Shown here one piece after another: positions 22,016 to 33,239 of a stretch of DNA of 64,000 nucleotides. The translations under genes and the position numbers were made by a program. Origin of the DNA: Amborella trichopoda (Eukaryota; Streptophyta; Magnoliopsida; Amborellales; Amborellaceae); assembly GCF_000471905.2 (NCBI RefSeq), contig NW_006499617.1:2364577-2428576 (forward strand). The letters run 5' to 3'. The notes under the pieces are model-generated. The model was not told where the DNA came from, did no database searches, and saw only the letters and a program-made list of their open reading frames with translations. The stretch's first letter is position 1, and the number at the start of each line of letters is the position of its first letter.

Positions 22016-23619
22016 CATAAGGCTCATTAGCTCAAAAGACATCACATCATATTTCTGGTTTTTCAATATGAACACCGTTCACCTTCAAAGGCATATCATG
22101 GGATTCAAAAATCATTTGGAACTAAGACCACTTTTATAACAATCTAGGCTCATAAAAACACAATTTTGTGAGGGAATAACCCCAAATTTTGGGTTAAAGT
22201 TTGTCAAACTGTTTGATGTTCTTGAATAAAGCTACTATTTTCACAGCAGAAAATCTAGGATGACATACTCATAGGAAAATAGTTATAACTTTCAAACCAC
22301 GGGGAATTTAATGATGATTCCACAACCATTTTTAGAATAGACTCCTTTATCAATCATTTAAAAGTAGTTTGACCTCATTTTGATATGTTTTGGCCATTTA
22401 AAAGCTCTACAGAAAAATACATTAAATCCCTAGAATTTCATTTCACAAATCAGGCATGCTTCAGAAAATGGCTAATAATTTTCAAACCAAAAAAGATATT
22501 AGCAAGGGATATTTTCCATAATAAAATAAACTCAATGAGCTATGTTTTCACAAAATTTCATGATTTAATATTAGTAACATGCATCCAGACCCATTTTTGC
22601 ACCCATATTCATTCTTGAATTTCATAATTTGATAAGCTAAGCCAACATGCATCAATCAAAAGCATGAAAATATGGACACCAAATCCACTTACAACACTAA
22701 ATGAAACCCTAAAGTGCTCCACATAGACTTCACCTTCAAACACTAAGCTCCCCAAAGATTGGGTTCAAACTCAAGGGCTTAAGGTTGGGAGAGGTCTCAA
22801 AGCTCAAAGTCTTGAGGTAATAAGGGCAGAACATGGGTGAGAGAGGGCAGGGAGTAGAGAGAGAGAGAGAGAAAACCAAACAGATGGGTGAGATGGCAGT
22901 ATACGTGAGCTTGGGTGGTGACAGCAGGCTATTGCCACATGACATCCAAGAGGGATTGCATGAGGAGAGAGAGAAGGGCAAGCTTGTGGTACATCATCAT
23001 GAGATAGAAGCATGCAACTAACAAGTGGCATATAAGAGGAGAGAGAAGGAGCAAGCATGAGGGACATCATCATTATGGGCTGGAGCAGGCTTGTGCCACA
23101 TGGCACACATGCATGGAGAGAGATCATGCAAACATGAGAGAGAAAATTTCCCCCTTCGACCACCGTACACCACCCGGCGTACACAAACTCCCATGCTCCC
23201 AGCAACAAACTAATCTGCACGTGCTCACAATGCACGTTCATATCCATCCGCGCTTGCCAGCACATCATAACCATCCGTGCTCAACAGAGCTCCAATCCAC
23301 CCATGAACAAAAGTGCAATAGTCATCCGTGCACCCCAGTGCACAACCCATCCGTGCATCATCGTGCACCTGCTGCGCTCAACAACGCTCTTATTCACCCG
23401 CACCTTACTGCGTGTACTCACATCCGCGTTCTGACTCATGCACACACATCTACCCATGTGTGGGCTTTAACGCATATCCACCCACTCACAATTGCCTACT
23501 CACACTTAACTGCGCACTGATCTGTCAGTGCTCTCACAAGTGCCCTTGTGCTAGCTTTCTTATGCCGACGACTCGTCGACCCACTTCAATACGCTAGAAA
23601 AGTCTGGGTCCTTATATCA

Positions 23620-23681
23620 TCCCCCTTTAAAAAGGATTTTATCCTCAAAGTCATACGTCTTCTAATCAAACAAATGAGGGT
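23620..23681 (-). pseudogene. Element G polyprotein C-terminus and polypurine tract
   Basis: The minus strand encodes YDFEDKILFKGG and then TGA, where the TGA is also the first bases of LTR G. The tract TTTTTAAAGGGGGA serves as polypurine tract. A polyprotein ending in such an acidic-aromatic motif overlapping the LTR is typical of Tekay/Del-type chromoviruses. Only about 60 bp of internal sequence remain before element B begins, so B is inserted in G. Confidence 0.55.
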
Positions 23682-24989
23682 TGTTTGATGACATGTTTCA
23701 ACACCTCGGGTCGTCGATGCGGAATAAAGAGGAAGTCGGTCAATAAAGCCTTGATTTACAATGAAATTTTCGACAGTCTCATACTTGCCCTAGAATGGGT
23801 TACAATCATCCTAATGACTCCAAAAGGCTATCTACCAAGTTTTGTCACAATCCAACATGTTTAAGGCAGTGCAGACAAAGAAATAATTTCGAAAAAATTA
23901 GTCTCTCGTACCCTGAAACGGACCCTGTAACTATAACTCTATTTTCACTATGTCAAAAAACCATGAGACCACCGCCATTGGATTCGACACGGTAAAAAAC
24001 CCCTATAGATAAGGTTTCGGCTTAATCGGGCCCACCAGGATAAAGTTATGTGTAAAATATAGAAAAAGGGTTGGTCGCACACTATTACCGTGCGCCCTCC
24101 CTGCACCAAAATGCCGTTAATGGTGACTATTTCCATAGTCACAAGAAGAAACTTCAGAGACCCATATCTCATTCGTTTTGAGTAGGATCGCTCCCAAAAT
24201 TTTTGAAGTCTTTTCATCTTGTCAAGACGAGCGTTTCGATATGTGGTACGTCCCGTGTTGATACCTGAGAAGGGAAAAAAGCTAGAGAAAAGTTGGTGAT
24301 TCGCGGTAAAAGTTGCAGAAAATTCAATAGCAATACAACCAACTAGAGCAGTCATATCATGATGCTCGTAGATCGAATCGATGCGAGACTAGTTTCGTCG
24401 TGTGCTTAAGGTCAGAGGCTACATCTGGTCCGACCACGCACATGATGACCGGTCGGATTTCATGCACGAAGCCGATAGAGTTTCTGTAAATTTCGGCCGT
24501 CAGAGTTCTATATTTCGACCAAAACCCAAAAGTTACATCCTGGCATGAAATCAAGCTGCATTTGTTGTAAAGCGATCATGAAAGCATGATTAGTGAAATT
24601 AAATGAAGAAATCAAACAAAACTATCAAGGGATAAGCACACTATCCATCCATAGTTTCCAAGATCCATGCGAATTTCGAGTCGCAAGATCGTGGCCTAAA
24701 AACAGAATCCGTAGTTCAAAGTTGGTATCAAATCGATCATCATGCCGAGCCCAACAAGAAAGCAAACATCTTTTTGCCAAACAGGCACCGGAGAAACCCC
24801 GAATCGGCCAAGGAAGATCACACACGTTCTAGGGCAGCAACAAGGACGTTTTTGGAATTACATGAATGTTGGGTAGGGGCAAAGACGTTATTTTGCACTT
24901 TATTTTTAGATTTTTCTTTGATCCAAATAATTGTAATTATCATCAATTTGGCTAGATCTTGGGCATCCACCCATATTTGGGTCTAATTC

Positions 24990-24997
24990 TATAAATA
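24990..24997 (+). promoter_or_regulatory. LTR promoter TATA box, element B
   Basis: TATAAATA lies about 85 bp before the GA/CT-rich run starting at 25078. Three other Tat LTRs in the window have a TATA box at the same place. Confidence 0.65.
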
Positions 24998-25077
24998 CAT
25001 GTTAAACCTAATAATAAAGGGTTCCACACTGATCAATAAAATTTGAAATTTTTCTTTGAGATTGTGGGTCCGTCTTA

Positions 25078-25540
25078 GAGAGAGAGAGAGAGGAGAGAGA
25101 AGAAAAAGTCTGATGCCCGTCAGTAAAGGTTACTTTCTCTCTCCTCCTCTCTTCTCTCTCTTTCTCTCTCCTCCTTTCTTCTTTCTCTTTCTCTCCTCCT
25201 CTCATCTCTCTCTTTCTCTCGCCTCTCTTCTCTCTCTTTCTCTCCTCCTCTCTTCTCTCTCTTTCTCTCACCTCCTCTTATCTCTCTCTTTCTCTCTCCT
25301 CATCTAATCTCTCTTTTTCTATCCTCTCCTTTTCCCTGTCTTTCTCTCTCTTCTCTCAATATGCATGGTAGTGGGTAATCATCATGCGTGTCTTTCATCT
25401 TCTTCTTTCTTTTTTATTCCCCTCTGCTCTTTCTTTACTCATCCTCATTCTTTCTTAATCCTTCTTCTCTCTTTCCTAATCTCTCTATTCTTTCTTTCTC
25501 ATTATCCTCTCCTCCCTCTCTCTTCTCCATTCATGCATGA
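25078..25540 (+). repeat. GA/CT-rich R-U5 segment of LTR B
   Basis: A GA run (25078-25100) is followed by CTCTCTCTTTCTCTCCTCCT-type low-complexity repeats of about 30 bp to 25330 and looser CT-rich sequence beyond. Open frames here encode only R/E or S/L repeats. Confidence 0.8.
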
Positions 25541-25644
25541 CTGAGTCTATTGCCGAGCATGATGTCTTCCTCTAGAACACATACAGTGAACTGGGCCTTA
25601 ACCCGAGTAACGGGCCCGGCCTCTGTCTGAGTTTCCTCCTTTGT

Positions 25645-26170
25645 CATGGAAGGCAGGAGTCCATCGCCGCCCATGTTTCTTCTCTCTCTCTCATGTCATG
25701 GATGATGGGAGTCCATCACCATCCATGTTTCTTTCACTTCTCTCTCCCATGTCATGGACGGTGGAAGCTCATCCCATCCGTGTTTTCTCTCTCCTCCCTC
25801 TCATGTCATGAACGACAAAAGCTCATCGTTGTTCATGTTCTCTCTCTCTCCCAATGTCATGGACGGCGAAAACCCATCACTGTCTATGTTCTTTCGCTTA
25901 TCTCTCCCCCTTTTCATGGATGGTGAAAGCTCATCGCCGTCCATGTTTTTTCCTCTTTTCTCTCCCCTTTTATGGACAGTGGAAGCCCATCGCCGTCCAT
26001 GTTCTTTCTCTTATCTCTCTCCCCTTTCATTGATGGCGGAAGCCCATCGGCATCCATGTTTCTTCCGCTCCTCTCTCTCCTATCATGGACTGCAAAAGCT
26101 CATCGCCATCCATGTTTCTTCCTCTTCTTTCTCTCTTGTCATGGACAGCGGAAGTCCATCATCGTCCATG
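25645..26170 (+). repeat. Tandem array of ten U5 hairpin units
   Basis: Ten units start at 25645, 25697, 25753, 25807, 25858, 25915, 25971, 26028, 26084 and 26140. Each has the form CATGGACGGCG-N9-CGCCGTCCATG followed by a CT-rich spacer. The two arms are complementary in most units, including units where both arms differ from the others (unit 4: CATGAACGAC with GTTGTTCATG). Confidence 0.8.
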
Positions 26171-26179
26171 TTTCCCTTC

Positions 26180-26823
26180 TTCCTTCTCTCTCTTCTTCCT
26201 CTCTCTTCCTCAGCTCTTTTCTTTCTTCTTTCTCGTCTCTCTTTCACTCTTGTTTCTTATCTCCCTTTTCTCTGTCTTTCTTTTCTCTTATCCTCCTTTA
26301 CTTTGTCTTTCCTTAATTCTCCAATTTTCCTCACATTATTTTCTCTCTTCTTTCTTCCTCTCTCGTTTGACCAAAGAAGGTTAAGATTAGCACTATCATG
26401 GTAGTCTTGCCATCTAGCAATAATGCCACTGTGACGGTTTGAGTCACCATGCCTGTCTTATTACCATGACAGGCTTGCCATTGGGTCTGACTAGACGGTA
26501 TTGATTCTGTTGTTTAGTAGTAATGCCTTTGTGTCGGTCTGAGTTATCGTGCCCATCTTGCTACCACATCAAGTCAATCACTTACTAGTCTAGCCACTGT
26601 GTTAATTTAGCCACCTGGTCGAATTCTTCTCTCCCCTTTCTTCTATTCTATCTCTTTCTTTTCCTTCTCCTAACCCCAATCTCTATCCTCTTATTCTTCC
26701 CTTCTTCTCTTGGATGTGCACTCCTGTGTACATTCGCCCAAAGACAAGGTGGGGATCCTTGACCCACTTGTCTTATAACATTAATCATATGTGTGTGGTT
26801 ACAGAAACATGACGGTACAGGCA
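26180..26823 (+). other. End of U5 of element B
   Basis: CT-rich sequence to about 26380, then degenerate units with GCCACTGTGACGGTTTGAG and CATGACAGGCTTGCC-like cores to about 26620, then unique sequence to the LTR end. No gene is seen. Confidence 0.5.
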
Positions 26824-27161
26824 AAAGGAGACGATTTCAAACCAGTTGAAGGACTGGGAGCCTTTCTTCGTGATCTAAGAGGGTGCCCACGCGAGCCAAC
26901 CTAAGAAAGTCCTGAACCCACCTTAAATTCCTCTCTCATTGGTTAGTATACTAGCCCTTGTTTCCTAACAAGGTTCTCTAGATAGCGACCTCAAGTCTCA
27001 GGTTCCCCTAAAACCGGAGACATGTGGGCCAAGTCATCCCAACTAGGAGGGCGAGATCGAGGTACCTAACCAGCTTGTCGACTTCACTAGGGACTTACTA
27101 CCTCTTTGTCGGATCGTCCTTGTTTGGCTAGTCTCGCTTTTGTTTTTTGTATTGCACACAC
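26824..27161 (+). promoter_or_regulatory. Element B 5' leader with conserved 20-base block
   Basis: The probable primer-binding region follows the LTR (AAAGGAGACGATTTC, altered from AGGGAGGCGATTCC in A and D). TTCTTCGTGATCTAAGAGGG at 26864-26883 is identical in the A and D leaders and is followed by TGCCCACGCGAGCC and AGTCCTGAACCCACC, also shared. Confidence 0.6.
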
Positions 27162-28116
27162 ATGGCTGCTGTCCTTAACCCATTTATTCGGATGGGGGAT
27201 TTTCTCATCCTTGCATTCGTGATCTTCCCTAGGGAACAAGTTCCTCGAATATCATTCCCAACTTTCCTTCTGAGCAAAGACCCATTGTCTAGCTCCCATG
27301 TCTTAACTTGGATAGGTTTGAGGAGGGACTTAAAGGTCCCTAACTCCCCATCTCCTAGCTCTGGTGGAACCCTCATCAAAGCATTCTACATCGGTAGCAT
27401 GTCTGCTATCACTCACTGTATGCATTCTATCACCAGCAAGTCACTTGCTGGTCGTATTGCTGAGGTACGTCGAAAGGCTGCCCAGTCCCTTTCTGCAAAA
27501 GGCAAGGAACTTACCATTGCTCCTGTGGGTTTCCGCAAGGCTACCCCCTACCTTCCTGCACCACCTCGGGTCTCTAAGTTCAAAGGCTCAACACATCGAG
27601 GCAAAGACCTTTAAGCGTCCACTTCTCTCACACACCTTAAGGTTTGTGGGTCATCCACTCGTGCCACACCTCGGGGAAACCCTCGTGTTCCCTTGAGTAA
27701 ATGTCTAGGATCAGGCCTCTTGGGGTTGAAACCTATGCACATGCATCTGCATCCCACCACTCCAGGCAACGCCATGGTTGCACCAACTGGAACACATGAG
27801 AGACAACCACCTTGTCCTCCCTTTAAGCACACACTAGCGCACCCTGTAAGGGGCTGGCCCTCGCTTGTGCCCTTGTAAACACATGCTCAAAGCTCTCGGC
27901 CTCTTATGGCTGGACCATTTGTTCGAGCTCGGGTCGACCCCCAAGTCATCTGAAATGCTACATCTAGAGGCGCACACGTTCCACCATCACAGGTCACTTC
28001 TTCCTCTCGACTCAGACATCATCGGGAGTTGGTCCCCTCTTCCTCCACCCTTTCTCCTCCTGGCAGACACCTCAAGCCTTAATACCCTTAGACCTTCCCC
28101 AAGAGTACCATCTTGA
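27162..28116 (+). pseudogene. Element B 5' ORF upstream of gag
   Basis: The ATG at 27162 opens a 151-codon frame to 27614: MAAVLNPFIRMGDFLILAF, SFPTFLLSKDP, LTWIGLRRDLKVP and RRKAAQSLSAKGKEL. Similarity to A and D begins at this ATG and covers the same motifs. Later frames (27693-28116) are proline-rich and probably belong to the same ORF after frameshifts. This copy is the best preserved of the three. Ogre elements have an extra ORF at this place; the product is unknown. Confidence 0.6.
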
Positions 28117-28640
28117 ACTAACCCCGTCATCTCGGGCAAGCCTCTAGAGCCCATAAGAGACCTAGGGGTAAAGACCTGATGGGAGATAAAATCCTTCGTC
28201 CTCCCTGGCCTAGGTTGATCTCAGTTTCTGGTCCTCACCCATTGCTTCAACTAATGGTGACGGCTCTCTCTTGCATAAGAAGAGCCAACCAGTTGTAGTC
28301 CCGATCGCAATTCTGACATGAGGTTCATCAAAGCCTCAAAGCCAAGCGCAGCAGGGATCTGCAGATTCTGACTAGGGAAACAACCAAGACAATCAGGGAA
28401 TCCAGTTCTGTTGACCCTATGCATCAGAATCCCTTCTACCCTATGCTGACGATAAAGCTCGAAGAAGAAGTGCTAGAACCCTACATGGTGGTCAGTGTCG
28501 TAGAAGATGACCCAGCCACTCAGAAGCCACGGTCCCAAGACCATCAAGAACCAATCCTTAAGAGCCCTTACAGACTGATCTGCCGTGCATAACTCGCCAA
28601 GTTTAGAAGCCCTCAACTGCACCTAAGCCTAACCTCCTTG
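28117..28640 (+). other. Segment between 5' ORF and gag, element B
   Basis: Only short frames are seen. Parts resemble the D repeat unit between its 5' ORF part and gag ATG (ATGGTGGTCAGTG, AGCCACGGTCCCAAGA), so it is the same leader/ORF segment, decayed. Confidence 0.4.
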
Positions 28641-28647
28641 AAGAAAC

Positions 28648-30270
28648 GGTCAGTGTCATGGTTGTAAATGAACCTAACGACTCCTAGGAAGCACAACATG
28701 GATAGGTTCAAACAGATGCTGCAAGCAATGATGAAGAAAATTGATCGTATGGAAAGCATGTGATCCCCAGTTAATGCATCCCGTCATGAGGCCAAATCCC
28801 AGCATTCGGATGATGCTGTGCCAAGACAACCTCCTCCTCCTGCTTCACAGGACAATTCTATCCCTCACCCCCTTTCACAGGTAGACATCTATGTTATGGT
28901 AACCCATAGCCTAAAGAACAGGAAGATCCCGGGTCTACAGGGTACAACACTTTACCAAAATCCATACCCCTGTTACATTGATCAGGTTCCATTTCCCGCA
29001 GACTTCAAGAAAGGGAAGTTTCCCTTGTTCAATGGTACAACATCCCCACACCAGCATATCACACATTTCCAGGCGGCATGTCGAGAGACAGCGGCTGATG
29101 GAAGACTTCTTCTCAGTCAGTTCGTTGAAACTCTTGAAGGCCCTACCGTTCAATGGTATGCTTGACTTCCTCCAAATTCAATGCATACTTGGGAGGAAAT
29201 GGAGAAGTTGTTCCACCAACGCTTCTATGAGGTCGAGAGGGAAGTCCAAACCATCGAGGTCGAGAGGGAAGTCCAAACCATCGAGCTTCTCACCTTGACC
29301 AAAGAACCTGACCAACCCATGGATCAATTCATAGCAAGGTGGAGAGATCTGGCTACTCGCCATCCTAATCCCATGCTTGAGAAGGATGCAGTTTAGACCT
29401 GTGTGCGAAACATGCGATCTAAGATTGCCTTACATCTTGAGGCCTCCAATCCGACCTCCATGTCAGAGCTAATCCCTAAGTCAGTGCACATAAAATTTTT
29501 GTCTCGCCACCATAGCGAGTCACGACAACAAGCTTCAAGCTCTTGAAATAACCAGGCCATGACAGATCTCGAACCAATGCCTTAGGAAATCGGACAAAAG
29601 ACATGATTAGTGCGGCTGTCGCCGTAAGCGACCCAAAGAAGGCTGCCTCTCAAACTTTGGACCTCTCTAAAGGGCTAGGCACAGCAAAGGTAGCACCTCA
29701 AGGTGGCAAGCAGTAGGTGTCCTACAATCGGGTGCCCCACTTGCAAACCTTAATCAAGATGATTATTGGGCCAAGAATAAGAATAAAGTCTATCCTATTG
29801 AAAAATAATGGGTTCCCGCATTACTCTGATTGTTATTGGAATAGAACATAATCGAGTTGCTTGAGTCTAAGTTCCCTGAGCAAGCTGGACTCCACACTCA
29901 TGCAAATTACTGTGCTTACCATGGAAGGATTAACCACCCCACAAAGGAATACTACACTCTCAAAGATATCATCAAGGCTCTGATTCAGAAGGGTCAAATA
30001 AAGCTTGAAGAACTTAAGAAAGCATTCAGGGCAGCAGAAGCTCCCCACATAGTGACAGTCCATGAGGAAGATGAAGCGCCCGATCTCCTTTGCGCTTTAT
30101 TCATCAAGATGCTTCAAGAAGGCCTCATCACACCAAAGCCGGTAAACCAACCCTGATGCCTTCCTCAGGGAATTGGGAACCATTGGTGCCCATACCATCA
30201 GATATGGGGCCACGACCTGACCGAGTTCTCTAGTTTCCATGACATAATCGTGAAGAAAATAAGGGGATTC
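28648..30270 (+). pseudogene. Element B gag
   Basis: The N-terminal part (about 28648-28760) resembles MVSVLAINDPNNAQEE but has stops. The gag core is at 28818-29396: VDIYVMVTHSLKNRKI, YPCYIDQVPFPADFKKGKF, PLFNGTTSPHQHITHFQAAC and ETLEGPTVQWYA, then after a stop WEEMEKLFHQRFYEV and FIARWRDLA. A 27-bp in-frame duplication lies at 29229-29282. From 29857 comes CAYHGRINHPTKEY, a CX2HX4HX4C knuckle with the last Cys changed to Tyr, then KLEELKKAFRAAEAPHIVTV. A second motif near 30180 reads CPYHQIWGHDLTEF, again lacking the last Cys. The knuckles would bind RNA. Confidence 0.85.
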
Positions 30271-30379
30271 TAATAAGCTTGTAACATTTCAGATGGAGAC
30301 CCTCAAGTCACTACTCCACTAGTGTGAGAGGAGCTTCTGACAAAAGACCCGGGTAATGAAGATTCATGTCTTGTTGAAT

Positions 30380-31800
30380 CTTCAACTTCCCAACCGTGGA
30401 GAGTCTATCATGGGTGAAGCAGACTCAAGTCCTTATTGCGAGAGGTAGTTCGTCAAGCTAGGGTTGTTCACAAACCTAGCAAGATGGATCAAGCACCTTC
30501 CAAGGAAACCAAGAGGAGACGGGACCCTAAGGGTTGCTCGCCGAAAGAACAAGGTTCCTCAACTTTCAGTCGAGCAAGAATTTCTCAGTCCTCTTCCTCC
30601 CTTGTCGACCTTACCGGACTTCATCCCTGACGCAAGTTTCCCTACTTCCACACCTCACCAGACATCCTTGGGTCATCTCTTTCTTCTTCTTCTTCTTCTT
30701 CTTCTTCTTTTATGTCTCCTGCAGGTATAATCTTGAAATGTCTAGACTTTGAGGCTCTTGACAGAGAACTCGAAGGAACCAATATAAGCAGGACTCACTG
30801 GAGATGGTGGAAAAAGACGCTAGCCCAGACGGCTGGATTCTTAACAGTTGTTGACGCCTTGGTAGCTCGAGCCAAGTCAAAGCCATCTTCATTTAATGGG
30901 AAGCACAAGACGTCAAAGCCAAAGAAACACTAGTGGCCTCCTGAGACTGACTTTGAACAGAGGTTGAGAGAATCAAGAGGGCAAGGCTTCTACTCTCAGG
31001 AAGCATGTCATATGGTGTAGATCTCAAAAGCATCACCCAGCACGGGGCTAATGAGCTTGAGATCGAGAAAAACGCTGCAACCTCCACGTCAGAAGCCAGG
31101 CATCTTGAAATCTCCTAGTCTTACACTTCTTCCTTAGCCAAATATCCTAAATAATTTACCCATCCTCAAGCTACCTGGGCTCCTTCCTTGCTCAAATAAC
31201 CTAAACAATCCATCTATCCTTTAATTCCCTAAGATGCCTTTAATCACATATACCCTGCGATCTCCTATGCCTCAACCACAAATCTCCACTTCACTAAAAC
31301 CAATCCCTATCATCCAGACTACTCAAACTAAGCCGGCAGTGCAACCAACCCAGCTAGTGGCCCAAAATAAACCTCTCCCACCTAAACCTGACCTTCAACC
31401 TCCCATACTGCTTACACCCACGGTGGACATAGGGGAACATCAAGAAGGCCCTCATCAGGTGCTGGTTGTCTGCACAAGCACTGAGTCGCAACCATCCCAA
31501 GTACCTCAGAGTGAACTCCCTCAACCTGACACATTGGCCCTTCTCAAAGTTGACCCTTTCATAGGCAAACAAGCTGAAGATATAAGGGGCATGCTCTATA
31601 CTAAACCCTGGCTAAAAGGAGAAATGTCAGGAGTATGGGTGTCTTCATTAGAAGTTAATGAGAAGACCTCTAAAGACAACGATGAGGAGTTGCAAGAGGC
31701 CCCATAAGAATGGGAAGAAGGCGATCAAGCCATAACAGATGAACTCGAGGAGATAAATCTAGGGGATGAAGCTGACCCCAAGCCCGCTTTCATCTCGAAA
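30380..31800 (+). pseudogene. Element B gag-pol spacer, protease deleted
   Basis: The conserved block DFEALDRELEGTNISRTHWR and TAGFLTVVDAL (30750-30870) matches A, C and D. It is followed by a proline-rich linker (31234-31707) and an acidic pre-RT segment (ELEEINLGDEADPKP). C and D have the protease between linker and RT; here no DGGS motif or AQFHVIDTD block exists. A CTT run (about 30677-30709) creates spurious frames. The spacer's function is unknown. Confidence 0.65.
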
Positions 31801-31803
31801 AAT

Positions 31804-33213
31804 ATGTCCCCAAAAGAGAAAGAGAGCCTTATTGCCTTTTTGCAAGCAAACTGGGACGTCTTTGCCTGGCATTACCATGAAATGCCTGGTTTAGATCCTC
31901 AAGCCGCAGTCCACCGAATTGGCATTGATCCATTCTTCAAGCCTGTCAAGCAAAAATCAAGAAGGTTCATGCATGATCTTGAAATACAGATAAATGCTGA
32001 GGTGACCAAACTCAGGCAAGCTGGCTTTATTCGTGACGTCAAATACCCAAAATGGCTGGAAAATGTTGTACCTGTAAAGAAGAAAAATGGAAAAATTAGA
32101 GTCTGGATTGACTTTTGCCATCTGAATACTGCTTATCCAAAGGATGACTTCCCGTTACCATTTACAGAGATGCTCATTGACTCCACAGCTCACTGCCAGA
32201 TCTACTCCTTTATGGATGGATACTCTAGGTACAACCAGATACGGATGGCGCTAGAAGATGAGGAGGCTACTGCATTCTTAACACCGAAAGGTGTCTTCTG
32301 CTTCACCATGATGCCCTTCGGGCTGAAGAATTTTGGTGCCACGTATCAGAGAGCAATGACGACCATATTTGAGGATATGATGCATAAAGAGGTCGAATAT
32401 TATGTGGATGAGTTAGTGGTGAAATTTGAAAAGAAAGAAGCTCACATGCGAGATCTTGAAAAGGTGTTCGAACGATTATGCCTTCATCAGCTTAAGATGA
32501 ACCCATTAAAATGTGCTTTTGGTATGAGTTCAGCAAAGTTCTTGGGGTTCATTGTTTGACATCGAGGGCTGGAAATTGAGCTAGTCAAGATCAAGGCAAT
32601 CCAAGAAATGCCACTACCAACTACATTGAGAGAACTGTGATCTCCTCAAGGGCAGCTGGCGTACATCCGCAGATTCTTCTTCAACCTCTCAAGTCGTTGT
32701 AAGCCTTTTACGCACCTATTGAAGAAAGATACCCCATTCATATGGGATGAAGCATGTCAGGCAGCACTTGATGACATCAAGCATTATTTTCCCAATCCTC
32801 CGGTGCTCTCTACACCAGTGTTGGGAAGACCTCTCATCTTGTACATGACCACTCTCGACGAGTCACTTGGGCCACTACTGGCACAAAACAACGATGAGGG
32901 AAAAGAAACCACACTATGCTACCTTAGCCGCAGGATGCAAGGGGCCAAGAAGAATTATCCCCTTATGGAGAAGATGTGCCTGACCCTAATCTCCACGGTG
33001 CAAAAGCTCTGTCACTATTTACTTAGTCATGAAGTGAAACTCACAACAAAAGCTGACCCTGTAAAGTTTCTCATGATACGCCCACACTGGTCAGGACGCC
33101 TGGCTAAGTGGGCGTTATTGTTGATGGAATTCAACATCACATATGTAGCACAAAAGACCATCAAGGGTCAATCCCTCGGTGACTTTCTCGAAGCACATCT
33201 TGTACCAGCATAA
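31804..33213 (+). pseudogene. Element B reverse transcriptase and RNase H
   Basis: RT (31804-32559) is open for 251 codons: MSPKEKESLIAFLQANWDVF, FHVF-type linker, KLRQAGFIRDV, DFCHLNTAYPKDDFPLPFTE, FMDGYSRYNQI, MPFGLKNFGATYQRAM and YYVDELVVK. The YVDD box is YVDE (GAG at 32410-32412), so one of the two essential aspartates is replaced. Stops follow at 32558 and 32637. RNase H (32719-33213) has PVLGRPLILYMTTLDESL, YLSRRMQGAKKNYPLMEKM and ends LGDFLEAHLVPA. Expected Tat order; non-functional as RT by the altered active site. Confidence 0.9.
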
Positions 33214-33239
33214 TCTCCTCTATCAAATGACTTCCCTGA

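Larger units (their letters stand above)
20078..23619 (-). mobile_element. Element G: chromovirus-type 3' LTR
   Basis: On the minus strand the LTR begins TGATATAAGGACCCAGAC at 23619, directly after a polypurine tract, and ends at 20078. The end is homologous to the end of LTR H: TGTCAC, CCCCTACCG, ACAGGGTGCGGGACCGCGACC and CACTCAGGTG-type blocks (plus strand) run in the same order. It is 3542 bp long and carries two internal tandem arrays. No primer-binding site follows its inner end at 20077, which fits a 3' LTR. The Tekay/Del-like assignment comes from LTR ends and the adjoining pol end. Confidence 0.7.
23682..26823 (+). mobile_element. Element B 5' LTR
   Basis: The start is set by TGTTTGATG, aligned with LTR starts at 39290 and 63064 (minus). 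The end is set by CA before AAAGGAGACGATTTC, aligned with A and D. U3 covers about 23682-25000, the TATA box is TATAAATA at 24990-24997, and R-U5 is CT-rich and carries a hairpin array. The length of 3142 bp is in the range of Tat LTRs. Confidence 0.75.

Noticed and set aside
22804-23274. A 156-codon minus-strand frame as a host gene
   Set aside because: Lies inside LTR G, Ser/Leu-rich with no domain; no splice or homology evidence.
25008-25307. Frames encoding R/E-rich or S/L-rich repeats
   Set aside because: Direct products of GA/CT low-complexity sequence in the R-U5 region of LTR B.
25754-26404. A 216-codon Ser/Leu/Pro-rich frame on the plus strand
   Set aside because: It follows the hairpin array and CT-rich spacers; the residues mirror the repeat and no start context or domain supports a gene.
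26824-26850. A named tRNA primer for the primer-binding site
   Set aside because: The sequence after the LTR does not clearly match the 3' end of a tRNA I can recall with confidence, so no primer is assigned.
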